Shown: positions 48,496 through 57,414, counted from the stretch's first letter. The stretch: 64,000 nt of DNA from Haloferax sp046557615 (GCF_046557615.1 NZ_JBKIII010000002.1:744001-808000), one strand, 5' to 3'. Numbers and translations: made by a program. Notes: generated by a model not told the origin, from the letters alone.

Positions 48496-48957
48496 ATGTC
48501 CGACGAGCGAACCTTCGTGATGGTCAAGCCGGACGGCGTCCAGCGTGGCCTCATCGGCGACATCGTCTCTCGCTTCGAAGACCGCGGCCTCAAGATGGTC
48601 GGCGGCAAGTTCATGCAGATTGACGAGGAACTCGCTCACGAACACTACGGCGAGCACGAAGGCAAGCCGTTCTTCGAGGGTCTCGTCGACTTCATCACCT
48701 CCGGTCCCGTCTTCGCGATGGTCTGGGAAGGACAAGACGCGACCCGTCAGGTCCGCCGCATGATGGGCGAGACCGACCCCGCAGAATCCGCACCCGGTAC
48801 CATCCGCGGTGACTACGGACTCGACCTCGGCCGGAACGTCATTCACGGCTCCGACAACGAGGACGAGGGCGCCAACGAGCGCGAGATTGCACTCTTCTTC
48901 GACGAGGACGAACTCGTCGATTACGAGCGCATCGACGCCAGCTGGCTCTACGAATAA
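48496..48957 (+). CDS. ndk: Nucleoside diphosphate kinase
   Basis: A 153-residue NDK that transfers the gamma-phosphate among nucleoside triphosphates. The active-site His is in RNVIHGSDNEDE (about 118), and MVKPDGVQRGLIGDIVSRFE and ATRQVRRMMGETDP are the usual motifs. Haloarchaeal NDKs are notably acidic and refold without salt. Coupled to rpl24e with no spacer. A perfect hairpin and T-runs follow its stop, ending the operon. Confidence 0.97.
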   Translation: MSDERTFVMVKPDGVQRGLIGDIVSRFEDRGLKMVGGKFMQIDEELAHEHYGEHEGKPFFEGLVDFITSGPVFAMVWEGQDATRQVRRMMGETDPAESAPGTIRGDYGLDLGRNVIHGSDNEDEGANEREIALFFDEDELVDYERIDASWLYE

Positions 48958-48958
48958 C

Positions 48959-48985
48959 GCGACTCCGTCGCAGTTTTTCGTTTTT
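48959..48985 (+). terminator. Terminator after rpl7ae-rps28e-rpl24e-ndk
   Basis: GCGAC-tcc-GTCGC (48959-48971) is followed by AGTTTTTCGTTTTT, with two runs of five T. It starts two bases after the ndk stop. This is the clearest intrinsic-like terminator in the window. Confidence 0.7.
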
Positions 48986-49124
48986 CACGGTCGTGAGCAA
49001 CCGCTACGGTTGCGCTCGTCCGCGCTCTTCGAGTTGCTGTGGCTCGATTTTTACCGAACTCCATGTGACACGGTTCCATGCGACACCGGACAAAGCACTT
49101 ATTCCCATCTTACGGGGACGATGT

Positions 49125-49937
49125 ATGGACGACTTTAGCGCGACCAACCGCGACCACTGGGACGAGTTGGCCGAACTTCACCCTTCCACACCGCTCTACG
49201 ACGTGGACGGGTTCTTGGCTGGCGAATCGTCACTGATGGACCTCGAACGCGAGGAACTCGGTTCGGTCGAAGGTAACTCTCTCCTCCACCTCCAGTGCCA
49301 CTTTGGCATGGACACACTCTCGTGGGCGCGCGAAGGTGCGACCGTCACCGGAGTCGATTTCTCTCCAAAGGCAATCGAGATGGCTCGCGAACTCCGCGAC
49401 GAGGCGGGAATCGACGCCGAACGAGCGACGTTCGTCGAGAGCGACGTGTACGAACTCACAGACAACCTCGACGGCGAGTTCGACGTCGTGTTTACCTCCT
49501 ACGGCACGATTAGTTGGCTCTCAGATATCGACCGCTGGGCCGAGATTATCGACCACTTTCTCACACCCGGCGGGACGTTCTACATCGCCGAAATCCACCC
49601 CGTCGTCGGCGCTGTCGAGAAGACAAATGAACAGTGGGCCAAGTTCGAGTATCCGTACTTCTCCGACGAAGTCCACCGATTCGATGACGACAAAGGCTAC
49701 GCCAGCGATGACACAATCGAGAACGGGACGACCTTCTTTTGGGCACACACGACCGGCGATATCCTGAACGCGCTCATCGGTGCTGGACTCGACATCGAGT
49801 TCGTCCACGAACTCCCGAAGATTTGCTACCAGCGCTTCCCGAATCTCGTAGAAGGAGACGACAGATGGTGGCGCTTCCCCGGCGGCGAACCGGATATTCC
49901 GATGACGCTGTCGGTGAAGGCGACGAAGCGAGAATAA
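49125..49937 (+). CDS. SAM-dependent methyltransferase (class I)
   Basis: A 270-residue class I methyltransferase. SAM motif I is SLLHLQCHFGMDTLSWAREG, followed by VTGVDFSPKAIEMARELRDEAG (motif II, acidic end of beta 2) and FDVVFTSYGTISWL. The later part FAEIHPV... and the Trp/Arg-rich C-terminus (DDRWWRFPGG) place it in a methyltransferase group often annotated only as class I. Substrate unknown. A TATA-like TTATTCC (49097-49103) lies about 25 bases before the ATG. Confidence 0.85.
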   Translation: MDDFSATNRDHWDELAELHPSTPLYDVDGFLAGESSLMDLEREELGSVEGNSLLHLQCHFGMDTLSWAREGATVTGVDFSPKAIEMARELRDEAGIDAERATFVESDVYELTDNLDGEFDVVFTSYGTISWLSDIDRWAEIIDHFLTPGGTFYIAEIHPVVGAVEKTNEQWAKFEYPYFSDEVHRFDDDKGYASDDTIENGTTFFWAHTTGDILNALIGAGLDIEFVHELPKICYQRFPNLVEGDDRWWRFPGGEPDIPMTLSVKATKRE

Positions 49938-49967
49938 GACAAGCGAGAAAAGCGAGCGACCGCGTGG

Positions 49968-51041
49968 TTAGTCCGCTTTCGGAACTGGCGCGGTGATGTC
50001 GATTTCGCCCGCGTCGAGTTCAGCTTCGACTTCGCGGGTCGCTTTGACCATGTTCTCCATCTTCTGGTAGGCAACCTCGCGGGGGAGGAGTTTCACACCG
50101 CAGTCGGGCGAGACGGTGAGTTTCTCCGGGGGAACGACCTTGAGTCCCTGCTTGATGTTCTCTTTAATCTCTTCGACCGTCTCGACTTCGGCGGTGTGCA
50201 CGTCAACGACGCCGAGTGCGAGGTCTGGCTCGAATTCGGGGTCGGTGAACACGTCGATTTGGTCGTAGCCACCGTTACACAGCTCCACGTCGAACTCGTC
50301 GATTGGGTAATCGTTGAGTTCGGGGTAGATGCGCGAGTAGTCGCCGTAACAGACGTGCAGGCCGATGCGAACCTCGTCGGGGACGCCCGCGACGATGCGT
50401 TCGAGACACTCGCCGACGATGGCGTGGTCGTCCGGCGTCGTCGCCAGCGCGGGTTCGTCGATTTGGATGTAGCGTGCGCCTGCCTCGACGAGTTTCTCGA
50501 TTTCCTCGTTCACGAGGTCGGCGAGTGCGTAGGCGAGGTCTGCTTCCGAGTCGTAGTGTTCGTTGAACGACCAGCTAGCGAGGGTGTACGGCCCCGTGAT
50601 GGGGACTTTGACGGGGCGGGAGGCGACGTTCTGGGTGAACTCGAACTCGTCGACGAGCCACGGTTCGTCGTATTCGACTTCGTCCACGACAGATGGCTTG
50701 TCGAAGTAGTTGTGACCCCACACCTTGACTGGGCCATTGAACTCGTAGCCGGGAATCCGATGGGCGAAGTACTCGACCATCTCGTTGCGGCGCATCTCGC
50801 CGTCCACGACGGTGTCGAGTCCGGCGCGTTCGTGTTCGTGGGTGATGACGCGGCACGCGTCGTCGTGAGCCTCGTGAAGGTGTTCGTCGGTGAACTTCGA
50901 GTCCGAGTCTTCGGCGAGGTCGGTGGCACGGTTGAGCCACTTGGGTTTCGGGTACGAACCAACGACCGTGGTCAAGAGGAAGTGGTCGTTTTCGTGGTTC
51001 TCGGGGCGGAACTGTTCGCGGTTTTCGACGTTTCGGCTCAT
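49968..51041 (-). CDS. metE: Methionine synthase, MetE catalytic-domain protein
   Basis: A 357-residue protein corresponding to the C-terminal catalytic barrel of cobalamin-independent methionine synthase. The zinc ligands are visible: His and Cys in GLHVCYGDYS, Glu in FDVELCNGG, and Cys in SPDCGVKL. GSYPKPKWLNRA at the N-terminus is the substrate-binding start. It is a core-type MetE; short MetE proteins of archaea use methyl donors that are still being defined. The start is the ATG at 51041, overlapping the stop of the upstream paralogue gene by four bases. The pair together restores the two-barrel outline of full-length MetE, but on separate chains. Confidence 0.93.
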   Translation of the reverse strand: MSRNVENREQFRPENHENDHFLLTTVVGSYPKPKWLNRATDLAEDSDSKFTDEHLHEAHDDACRVITHEHERAGLDTVVDGEMRRNEMVEYFAHRIPGYEFNGPVKVWGHNYFDKPSVVDEVEYDEPWLVDEFEFTQNVASRPVKVPITGPYTLASWSFNEHYDSEADLAYALADLVNEEIEKLVEAGARYIQIDEPALATTPDDHAIVGECLERIVAGVPDEVRIGLHVCYGDYSRIYPELNDYPIDEFDVELCNGGYDQIDVFTDPEFEPDLALGVVDVHTAEVETVEEIKENIKQGLKVVPPEKLTVSPDCGVKLLPREVAYQKMENMVKATREVEAELDAGEIDITAPVPKAD

Positions 51042-52042
51042 GCTTTCACCTCCGGAGCGTTGACAACCTCTGCGAGGGCGCTCAGTTTCTCCGTCGCGCG
51101 ATTCTCCGGCAGGTAGAACAGTTCGGTGTTGGTCGTCACGTACGCGCGGTCGAACGTCTTGTTCGCGATGCGGTCGAGCGTCCACTCGACGCGTTCGTGG
51201 ACGGTCTCGGGCGACTCGACGAGCGTGTTCTGGCCGTTGACGAGGCCGAGGGCGATGTCGTCTTTCGTGCCGTACTCGTTGATGTTGTAGAACGTCTGTT
51301 CGCGGTCACCGGCGACGAAGTCGAAGCCGAGTGCATCGACGTTGGCATCCATGAGGTGCGCGTAGACTTTCTCTTCGAGTGCGCCCCAGTAGGTCTGGAC
51401 GACCACGTCGGCGTCGGTCGCATCGGAGATGCGGTCGATTGCGTCGGGGATTCGTTCGTCGAGGTCTTCGTCCGGCGAATCGGTGACGAGCGAGGGTTCG
51501 AGGAGGAACAGCGTCTCGTGTTCTGGGAAGGCATCGACTTCCCCAGCGAGGAACTCGCCGACAGCATCGAGGAACGCCGCATCGTCGTCGTAGTACTCGT
51601 TCGTGGCGAGGTCTGCGAGCGTGTACGGACCGGGGAGGACGGCCTGAAGCGCCTGTCCATCGAGGAGTTCGCTCGTGGCTTCGAGTTCGGACGCGACGTC
51701 GCCGGAGAAGGTGAGTTCACCCTTGACTTGCGGGTCGCGGTAGAAGTTGTTGTTGTCGTAGTACCGGACGATACCGCCGGTCTCGACGTTCTCGTGTACG
51801 GTCAGCGGGTGTGCCAGCATGTCGTCCCAGCGGAGTTGGCCTTCGACGATGCGGTCGAGGCCAGCGTCGATTTGCTCGGAGACGACTTCCTCGCGGGCAC
51901 GGTCGTACACATCGACGATTTCCGGGCCTTCGTCGCCGGAGATGAGGTCGTGCTTCTGGTGTCCTTTGAGGTCGGAGAGGTCCTGCTTCGCCCAATCCGG
52001 GAGGGGATACAATCCCGGTGTGGTCGAGACGAGTTCGGTCAT
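51038..52042 (-). CDS. MetE-like paralogue lacking the zinc site
   Basis: A 334-residue MetE-fold protein that starts STTPGLYPLPDWAKQDLSD. It keeps the family frame (GPYTLADLATNEYY, LLEPSL, GLVNGQNTLVES), but the catalytic ligands are gone: the HVC position reads QTY, the Glu segment reads LGFDFVAG, and the PDCG position reads TTNTELF. It resembles the inactive N-terminal barrel of two-barrel MetE, which also lost zinc. It is the first gene of the operon; the ATG at 52042 is 29 bases after a TATA (AATATTATAC, 52065-52074). It probably pairs with the MetE protein encoded next to it. The isolated gene could otherwise be called a second MetE by mistake. Confidence 0.88.
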   Translation of the reverse strand: MTELVSTTPGLYPLPDWAKQDLSDLKGHQKHDLISGDEGPEIVDVYDRAREEVVSEQIDAGLDRIVEGQLRWDDMLAHPLTVHENVETGGIVRYYDNNNFYRDPQVKGELTFSGDVASELEATSELLDGQALQAVLPGPYTLADLATNEYYDDDAAFLDAVGEFLAGEVDAFPEHETLFLLEPSLVTDSPDEDLDERIPDAIDRISDATDADVVVQTYWGALEEKVYAHLMDANVDALGFDFVAGDREQTFYNINEYGTKDDIALGLVNGQNTLVESPETVHERVEWTLDRIANKTFDRAYVTTNTELFYLPENRATEKLSALAEVVNAPEVKA

Positions 52043-52106
52043 CACTCACCGCTAAGAAATGACGGAGTATAATATTTCCTATCCCAACAAATGCACGCCA
52101 GTTATA

Positions 52107-52709
52107 TTATTTCGAGAGAGCGAGGACCGTGAGCGTCTCGAACGGGTAGGACTCCTGTACGGCGACTTCGTGGTCGAAACCATTCGCTTCGGCGTGAGCG
52201 AGTACTTCGTCGTAGCCGGAGAGACTACTGACGAGCAAGAGTGCCTCGCCGTCGGGTTTCAACACGCGACCTACCGAGTCGAGGAAGGGGTCGATGACCG
52301 CTCGGCCATCTTCGCCGCCGGTGAGTGCCTGTTCCATCCAGTCGTCTTGTGGCGTCCCGTCCGGGTGTTCGGGGAGATACGGTGGGTTGAATGCAACCGT
52401 GTCGAATACGTCGTCTCGGAAGGGGCCGACGAGGTTTCCGCGGACGACATCGAATCCGCGGTGACCCTCCTCACGGAGTTTTTCTGCGCGTCCAATCGCC
52501 TGCTTGCAGGCGTGTGGGTTGATATCGCTGGCGACGACCTCGGTGTCCGTCTTCTCGGCGATTTGGGCGGCGACCCACCCTGAACCAGTCCCGACTTCGA
52601 GGACGCGTCCTTGTGCCCGGTCGATTGCGGCCTGTGCGAGTAGTCCCGAATCCTCCGCAGGTTGGTACACCGAGGTGTTCATCCCGCGTCGTTCTGCGAG
52701 GTCCTTCAT
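52107..52709 (-). CDS. HemK/PrmC-type methyltransferase (aMtq2-like)
   Basis: A 200-residue SAM methyltransferase. SAM motif I is VLEVGTGSGWVAAQIAE, and the catalytic NPPY motif occurs as AFNPPYLPEH near residue 95, the signature of glutamine N5 methyltransferases of release factors. Archaeal Mtq2 methylates aRF1 with Trm112. The ATG at 52709 overlaps the stop of the MscS gene by four bases (ATGA); the open frame extends 70 codons further in another gene. It is the last gene of the block rpl21e to hemK on the minus strand. Confidence 0.9.
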   Translation of the reverse strand: MKDLAERRGMNTSVYQPAEDSGLLAQAAIDRAQGRVLEVGTGSGWVAAQIAEKTDTEVVASDINPHACKQAIGRAEKLREEGHRGFDVVRGNLVGPFRDDVFDTVAFNPPYLPEHPDGTPQDDWMEQALTGGEDGRAVIDPFLDSVGRVLKPDGEALLLVSSLSGYDEVLAHAEANGFDHEVAVQESYPFETLTVLALSK

Positions 52710-53836
52710 TCGTCTGCTCCTCCATCGGTCCGGTCTCTCTGTTCTGAACCGATAACTGCGGGTTCGGTGAGCGACACCGGCCCCGATTCCTCGCGCGAAG
52801 AGAGAGAGCGTTGTGGGAACGGGATGGTAATCTCTTCGTCGGCGAACGCGTCGTGAATCGCGCCGATGACGGCCGTTTGGGCACGCCACTTCCGACGGGC
52901 GCTCGGGCGGTCTATCCACGGTCGGACTGCGAGTACCACCGACGAGTCGCCGAAGCGTTTGGCGACGACCTGCGGTTTCGGAACCGAGAGTACTTCGTCC
53001 AGTTCTTCGACCGATTCTTGGGCGACTTCTGCGGCGTGTTGGATGTCGCTCCCATAATCGACGCCGACTTCGATTTCGAGTCTGAGTCTTCCCTTTCGAC
53101 TCCGGTTGACCAGACTCTCGGAACTCACCACGTCGTTCGGGACCATCACGTACTCACCGTCGAAGGTCTGGATGCGAGTGTTCACGACTGTGATGTCGGT
53201 GACGATGCCTTCGTGGTCTCCCACCTCGACCCAGTCGCCGATTTCGAACGGCCGAGAGAACATGAGGACGAACCCCGCGAGCATGGCACCGAGCGTCTGT
53301 CGGGCGGCCATACCGACGACGATACCGAGGAATCCCGCACCGACGAGGATGCCGCCGAGTTCTACCCGCCAGATACCGAGGATGAGTATCAAGACGATGA
53401 GGTAGACGGTGACCTGCGAAATCCGGTAGATAATCTCGCGCTGGTGGTCGGATATCTCCGGTCGCGTACTCGCGACTTCCTTCGTGAGTCGAGAGAGGAC
53501 CGACGTGACGACGTACGCGCCGACGACGAACGCGAACGAGAGGCCCGCTTGGACGACCATCTCGCTGCCGATGTTGTACTGCGAGATGAACGCGCCGACA
53601 GCGGGCGCGTTGGCCCAGATGCCGACGAGTACGACCCCACCGCTGAGGACGGCAGACAGTCGGAGAAGCGTCACGGCGAGGTGCCAAACAGGTCCAGAGA
53701 CCGACTCGATATCTTTGTCGTGGAGTCGAGCGGCCAGTGCCCAGACGAGTGCGACGACGATAACCGTCACAACTGTCGCGGCGATGCGTGCTTCGGTCGT
53801 CGAGAACAGCGTTGCGATGTCGGTGAAGAGTGCCAT
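52706..53836 (-). CDS. MscS-family mechanosensitive channel
   Basis: A 376-residue channel. Four hydrophobic helices lie at about 18-34, 49-68, 85-108 and 128-152. The pore helix TM3 reads LVGAGFLGIVVGMAARQTLGAMLAGFVLMFSRPFEIGDWVEVG near 150-195. The cytoplasmic beta and alpha/beta parts follow (GIVTDITVVNTRIQTFDGEYVMVPND). Such channels release solutes under hypo-osmotic shock, relevant to a halophile. The gene lies between ksgA and the HemK-like gene, overlapping the latter by four bases. Confidence 0.93.
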   Translation of the reverse strand: MALFTDIATLFSTTEARIAATVVTVIVVALVWALAARLHDKDIESVSGPVWHLAVTLLRLSAVLSGGVVLVGIWANAPAVGAFISQYNIGSEMVVQAGLSFAFVVGAYVVTSVLSRLTKEVASTRPEISDHQREIIYRISQVTVYLIVLILILGIWRVELGGILVGAGFLGIVVGMAARQTLGAMLAGFVLMFSRPFEIGDWVEVGDHEGIVTDITVVNTRIQTFDGEYVMVPNDVVSSESLVNRSRKGRLRLEIEVGVDYGSDIQHAAEVAQESVEELDEVLSVPKPQVVAKRFGDSSVVLAVRPWIDRPSARRKWRAQTAVIGAIHDAFADEEITIPFPQRSLSSREESGPVSLTEPAVIGSEQRDRTDGGADE

Positions 53837-53839
53837 AGC

Positions 53840-54700
53840 TTACAAGCCGGTTTCGGCGGCGAGTTGGGCGAGCGCGGCGAAGTCGGTCGGTGCCATGTTG
53901 CCTGCTCGCTTTCGCAGGACGTCCTCGTCGGCCGCCTCGACGACAGCCTCAGGGTCGGAGAGTCCCGAGATGTGTGCTGTGTTTCGGATGCCGTTTCGAA
54001 TCGTTTTGCGGCGCTGAGTAAAGAGTGCCTTGACGAAATCGAGGAAGAACTCCTCGTCGTCAACTTCGTAGTCGGGGGTTCGCGGGGTGATTCGGACGAT
54101 GACACTCTGGACGGCGGGTTTCGGCGCGAACGCCTCACGAGGAACGTGTTCACAGACCTCGACAGCGCCGTAGTGCTGGGTGCTGACCGAGAGCCGACCG
54201 TACTCAGAGGTTCCGGATTCGGCGGCCATGCGCTCGCCGAACTCCTTTTGGAACATCAACACCAGCGGCTTGCCGGTCGGGAGTAGACGGAACGAAATCT
54301 CGGAGGAGATGCTGTAAGGGAGATTCGAGACACACGCCGTAAAGTCGGGGAGGTCGGCTTCGAGCGCGTCACCTTCGATAACGGTCAGTCGGCCGTCTTC
54401 GACCTCGGTTGCGAACTCGCGTCGGAGGTGGCTGGCGAACGTTTCGTCCTGTTCGATTACCGTGACTCGGTCGGCGACGCGGAGTAGGCGGTCGGTGAGG
54501 ACACCCGGACCGCCGCCGATTTCGAGGATGTGCGAGCGGTCCGCGTCTTCTGGGAGATACGTCGGGATACGGTCGACGACGCGGTCGTCGATGAGAAAAT
54601 GTTGGTCGTGATTCGGGTCACCACGAGCCCCGGCGCGGCTAATGAGGGCGTCCGGGTCGCGTGCGACCGGTTCGGAACCAACGGGTCCGTCACTCGTCAT
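53840..54700 (-). CDS. ksgA: 16S rRNA dimethyladenosine transferase KsgA/Dim1
   Basis: A 286-residue rRNA dimethyltransferase that modifies two adjacent adenines near the 3' end of 16S rRNA. SAM motif I is ILEIGGGPGVLTDRLLR. The catalytic NLPYSIS motif appears as VSNLPYSISSEI near residue 130, and QHFLIDDRVVDRI near residue 32 is the family start. An acidic N-terminal extension of about 28 residues is haloarchaeal. It lies downstream of DUF655 and rpoF, the usual archaeal order, and three bases before MscS. Confidence 0.96.
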   Translation of the reverse strand: MTSDGPVGSEPVARDPDALISRAGARGDPNHDQHFLIDDRVVDRIPTYLPEDADRSHILEIGGGPGVLTDRLLRVADRVTVIEQDETFASHLRREFATEVEDGRLTVIEGDALEADLPDFTACVSNLPYSISSEISFRLLPTGKPLVLMFQKEFGERMAAESGTSEYGRLSVSTQHYGAVEVCEHVPREAFAPKPAVQSVIVRITPRTPDYEVDDEEFFLDFVKALFTQRRKTIRNGIRNTAHISGLSDPEAVVEAADEDVLRKRAGNMAPTDFAALAQLAAETGL

Positions 54701-54743
54701 TGGCGAGGGTAACAGATGCGAGTGGGTAAAACTCCCGCTCTGC

Positions 54744-55331
54744 TTATGCGTCGGCGCGGACGAATGTCTTGTATTTCACATCGTTGCCGTCGATCTCTTC
54801 GAGGATACGCTCGATGACGATGTCTTTCGGGTGGTGAAGCCCGGAGACGCGCTCTTCGAGGTCGTCGAACGACTCGAACGGGCCGTAGCGTTTGCGCTCT
54901 TCGAGTACCTTGTCGCGGAGCTTCTTCCCGATGCCGGGCAGCAGATTCAACTGGTGAAGCCGAAGCGTGATGGGTTGGGCGTCGTTGTAGAAGTCGACGA
55001 ACCGAGGCTCGTCGGCATCGACGATGTCCTTCACGACGTACTCCAACTCGGAGTGGGCCGTATTCGAGAGGTCGTCGTAACTGATTCGAGAGACCCGTTC
55101 GACGTCGTCTCGCGATTCTACTGGTGAGATGAGAACTCGGTCGCCGATACTCACGTCGGCGTCCTCCGTGAGTGTCAACTCGAGGAGATGGAAGTTCGAT
55201 TCAGCCAGGGCGTACCCGAGAGGGGGCGAATCGAATCGTCGGTTGTCGCTTCGACGTCCGTGTCGGAGTACGTCGAGCAGGACAGCGTACTCACCCGTCG
55301 TGTCGGTGTCACCGCTATCCGTCGTAGTCAT
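54744..55331 (-). CDS. DUF655 family RNA/DNA-binding protein
   Basis: A 195-residue protein of the archaeal DUF655 family. It has an OB-like N-terminal part (ALAESNFHLLELTLTEDADVSIGDRVLI) and a C-terminal helix-hairpin-helix segment LHQLNLLPGIGKKLRDKVLEERKRYGPF. The HhH motif GIGKK indicates nucleic-acid binding. Its gene order with rpl21e, rpoF and ksgA is widely conserved in archaea, so it is probably part of the transcription-translation apparatus, but its role is unsettled. A palindromic TATA (CTATTTAAATAG, 55353-55364) lies 27 bases before the ATG, giving it its own leaderless promoter. Confidence 0.93.
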   Translation of the reverse strand: MTTTDSGDTDTTGEYAVLLDVLRHGRRSDNRRFDSPPLGYALAESNFHLLELTLTEDADVSIGDRVLISPVESRDDVERVSRISYDDLSNTAHSELEYVVKDIVDADEPRFVDFYNDAQPITLRLHQLNLLPGIGKKLRDKVLEERKRYGPFESFDDLEERVSGLHHPKDIVIERILEEIDGNDVKYKTFVRADA

Positions 55332-55352
55332 GTCAGTAGATACGACGACGTT

Positions 55353-55364
55353 CTATTTAAATAG
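55353..55364 (-). promoter_or_regulatory. Palindromic TATA promoter of the DUF655-ksgA unit
   Basis: The 12-base perfect palindrome CTATTTAAATAG is centred 27 bases before the DUF655 ATG at 55331. It makes an internal promoter within the rpl21e-rpoF-DUF655-ksgA cluster. Confidence 0.65.
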
Positions 55365-55384
55365 TTGGCCGCGTGGTAACGCGG

Positions 55385-55741
55385 TCAGATGTACTTGGCG
55401 ACGACGTTGAGAATTTCGTCGAGTTCGTCACCAGAGAGCGCATAGCGCTGTTGTGCGAAGACTGCACGGAGTTCGTCGCGGGACTCGGGAAGGAGGTCCG
55501 CGATTTTGATGGCAGTCGCAGCGTCGATCTTCTCAAGCTCGGCGAGCTCCTCGACGAGTTCACGGGATTCCTCGGGGTCGAGGTGAGCAAACCGGTTGAC
55601 GTGCTCGATCGCACGCGCCAGTTCGTAGCGCATCTCGCGTTCTTCGTCGAGTGCGCGGTCTTCCTCAACCTCGGCGAGGAGTTCTTTCACTTCCGAAATC
55701 GTGAGATACTCCTCGTCGAGCTTTTCTTTGAAGATAGTCAT
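55385..55741 (-). CDS. rpoF: RNA polymerase subunit F (Rpb4-like)
   Basis: A 118-residue Rpo4/RpoF that forms the stalk of archaeal RNA polymerase with RpoE. Segments EEYLTISEVKELLAEVEEDRALDEEREMRYELARAIEHVNRFA and DLLPESRDELRAVFAQQRYALSGDELDEILNVVAKYI match the helical Rpb4 fold. It starts three bases after rpl21e, so the two are cotranslated. Confidence 0.95.
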   Translation of the reverse strand: MTIFKEKLDEEYLTISEVKELLAEVEEDRALDEEREMRYELARAIEHVNRFAHLDPEESRELVEELAELEKIDAATAIKIADLLPESRDELRAVFAQQRYALSGDELDEILNVVAKYI

Positions 55742-55744
55742 TGC

Positions 55745-56035
55745 TTACTTCTGGGCGCGCAGGTGTGCAGGACGGACGATGACGGTCTTTTCCTTGCCAC
55801 CGTCGTTGATGAGGACCTTGAACGCGCGGCCCTGTTTGCCTGCGACCTCACCGGTGAGGCCGTTGAAGCGCGGGTGGAAGCGACCTTCGCGCACGCTTGG
55901 GTCGATCTTGAGGTGGACCTTCTGTCCATCCTCGAATTCGGCGATAGAGCGCTGTGGCGGGGAGGTTCCGCGCTCGCGGGGTTTGTTCGAAAGCTTTCCT
56001 CGCGTACCCTTGAGTGGACCGTTGGAGCTCGGCAT
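55745..56035 (-). CDS. rpl21e: 50S ribosomal protein L21e
   Basis: A 96-residue L21e. It reads MPSSNGPLKGTRGKLSNKPRERGTSPPQRSIAEF at the start (first 20: MPSSNGPLKGTRGKLSNKPR) and ends VIVRPAHLRAQK. The start at 56035 was chosen because the longer open frame upstream is the antisense of another gene and gives no family match. A minus-strand TATA (AATTTATAATGG, 56062-56073) precedes it by about 33 bases. First gene of the cluster with rpoF. Confidence 0.95.
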   Translation of the reverse strand: MPSSNGPLKGTRGKLSNKPRERGTSPPQRSIAEFEDGQKVHLKIDPSVREGRFHPRFNGLTGEVAGKQGRAFKVLINDGGKEKTVIVRPAHLRAQK

Positions 56036-56158
56036 AGTCGTGAGAACGAATACTTGCGTCGCCATTATAAATTGCACGTTACGGACCGCGCATGTGCCCC
56101 GTCCGCGTACCCATCGCGGAGAGACGGACTTAACCTGAGCGAGTGCGGGCATCCACGT

Positions 56159-57319
56159 ATGTCTGAAGACGAGCGGCGCATCGAAACCCGCGCCATCCAT
56201 GCCGGACAGCACCCGGACGAGGAGACGGGCGCGCTCATGACGCCGATTTACGCCAACTCGACCTACGTACAAGACGGCCCCGGAGACCACCGCGGCTACG
56301 AGTACTCTCGGACGGGTAACCCGACGCGAACCGACCTCGAAGACAACCTCGCCGCGCTCGAAGGTGGCGAGTACGGTCGCGCCTTTTCCTCGGGGATGGG
56401 CGCTATCAACACCGTCCTCAACCTGCTCGAAGCGGGAGACCACGTCGTTGCCGGGAACGACGTGTATGGCGGAACGCACCGCATCTTCACGCAGGTCTAC
56501 GAGAAGTACGACCTCGAATTCGACTTCGTAGAGACGACCGACCACGACGCCGTCCGCGACGCCATGCGCGAGGAGACCGAACTCGTGTGGGTCGAAACCC
56601 CCACGAACCCACTGATGCGCGTCAACGACATCGAGGCGCTCGCCGACATCGCCCACGAGTTCGACGCGCTCTGTGCGGTGGACAACACCTTCGCCACGCC
56701 CTACCTTCAGCGTCCGCTCGAAGACGGTGCGGACATCGTCTCCCACTCACTGACGAAGTACCTCGGCGGCCACTCTGACGTGGTCGGCGGCGCGCTCATC
56801 ACCGACGACGAAGAATTGGACGAGGAAATCGCGTTCTACCAGAACTCCGTCGGCGCGACACCCTCGCCGTTCGACTGCTTCCTCGTGCTTCGCGGCACGA
56901 AGACGCTCCCCGTTCGTATGGACCGTCACTGCGACAACGCACGCGAACTCGCAGCGTGGCTCGACAACCACGAAGCCGTCTCCGAGGTCTTCTACCCTGG
57001 TCTCGACTCGCACCCGCAACACGACCTCGCGAGCGAGCAGATGGACGACTTCGGCGGCATGCTCTCGTTCGAACTCGACGGCACGCTCGAACAGGCATCG
57101 ACCGTCGTCGAGGAGACGACCGTGTTCACGCTCGCCGAGAGTCTCGGCGGTGTCGAGAGCCTCATCGAACAACCGGCGGCGATGACCCACGCCGCGATTC
57201 CACGCGAAGAGCGCCTCGCGGCGGGATTGACTGACGGCTTGATTCGTGTCTCCGTCGGTGTCGAACACATCGACGACATGAAAGCCGACCTCCAGCAAGC
57301 GTTCGACGCCGCGTTCTAA
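56159..57319 (+). CDS. Cystathionine gamma-synthase/lyase family PLP enzyme
   Basis: A 386-residue trans-sulfuration enzyme. The PLP Lys is in SHSLTKYLGGHSDVVGG near residue 205. The family motifs YSRTGNPTR, FSSGMGAI, NDVYGGTHR and FSLGGVESL (here SLGGVESL) are present. Cystathionine gamma-synthase, gamma-lyase and beta-lyase cannot be told apart from sequence alone. The start at 56159 is 27 bases after a TATA (GACTTAACC, 56127-56135), so the mRNA is leaderless. It may feed homocysteine to the MetE pair at 49968-52042. Confidence 0.93.
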   Translation: MSEDERRIETRAIHAGQHPDEETGALMTPIYANSTYVQDGPGDHRGYEYSRTGNPTRTDLEDNLAALEGGEYGRAFSSGMGAINTVLNLLEAGDHVVAGNDVYGGTHRIFTQVYEKYDLEFDFVETTDHDAVRDAMREETELVWVETPTNPLMRVNDIEALADIAHEFDALCAVDNTFATPYLQRPLEDGADIVSHSLTKYLGGHSDVVGGALITDDEELDEEIAFYQNSVGATPSPFDCFLVLRGTKTLPVRMDRHCDNARELAAWLDNHEAVSEVFYPGLDSHPQHDLASEQMDDFGGMLSFELDGTLEQASTVVEETTVFTLAESLGGVESLIEQPAAMTHAAIPREERLAAGLTDGLIRVSVGVEHIDDMKADLQQAFDAAF

Positions 57320-57414
57320 CTCCCGTTTAGAAGCCTCACATTCTTTATTTTCGTCGTTTTCGGAGTCTGGGAATCGCGGGAACGGTTATGGTCTCAAACG
57401 AAGAATCATTATAC

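Noticed and set aside
49125..49937. A trimethylamine or UbiE-like assignment for the methyltransferase
   Set aside because: Only generic SAM motifs are visible, so a specific substrate would be invented.
55373..56158. Very long N-terminal extension of the cystathionine enzyme
   Set aside because: The extension is the antisense of rpoF and rpl21e. The ATG at 56159 has a proper TATA 27 bases upstream.
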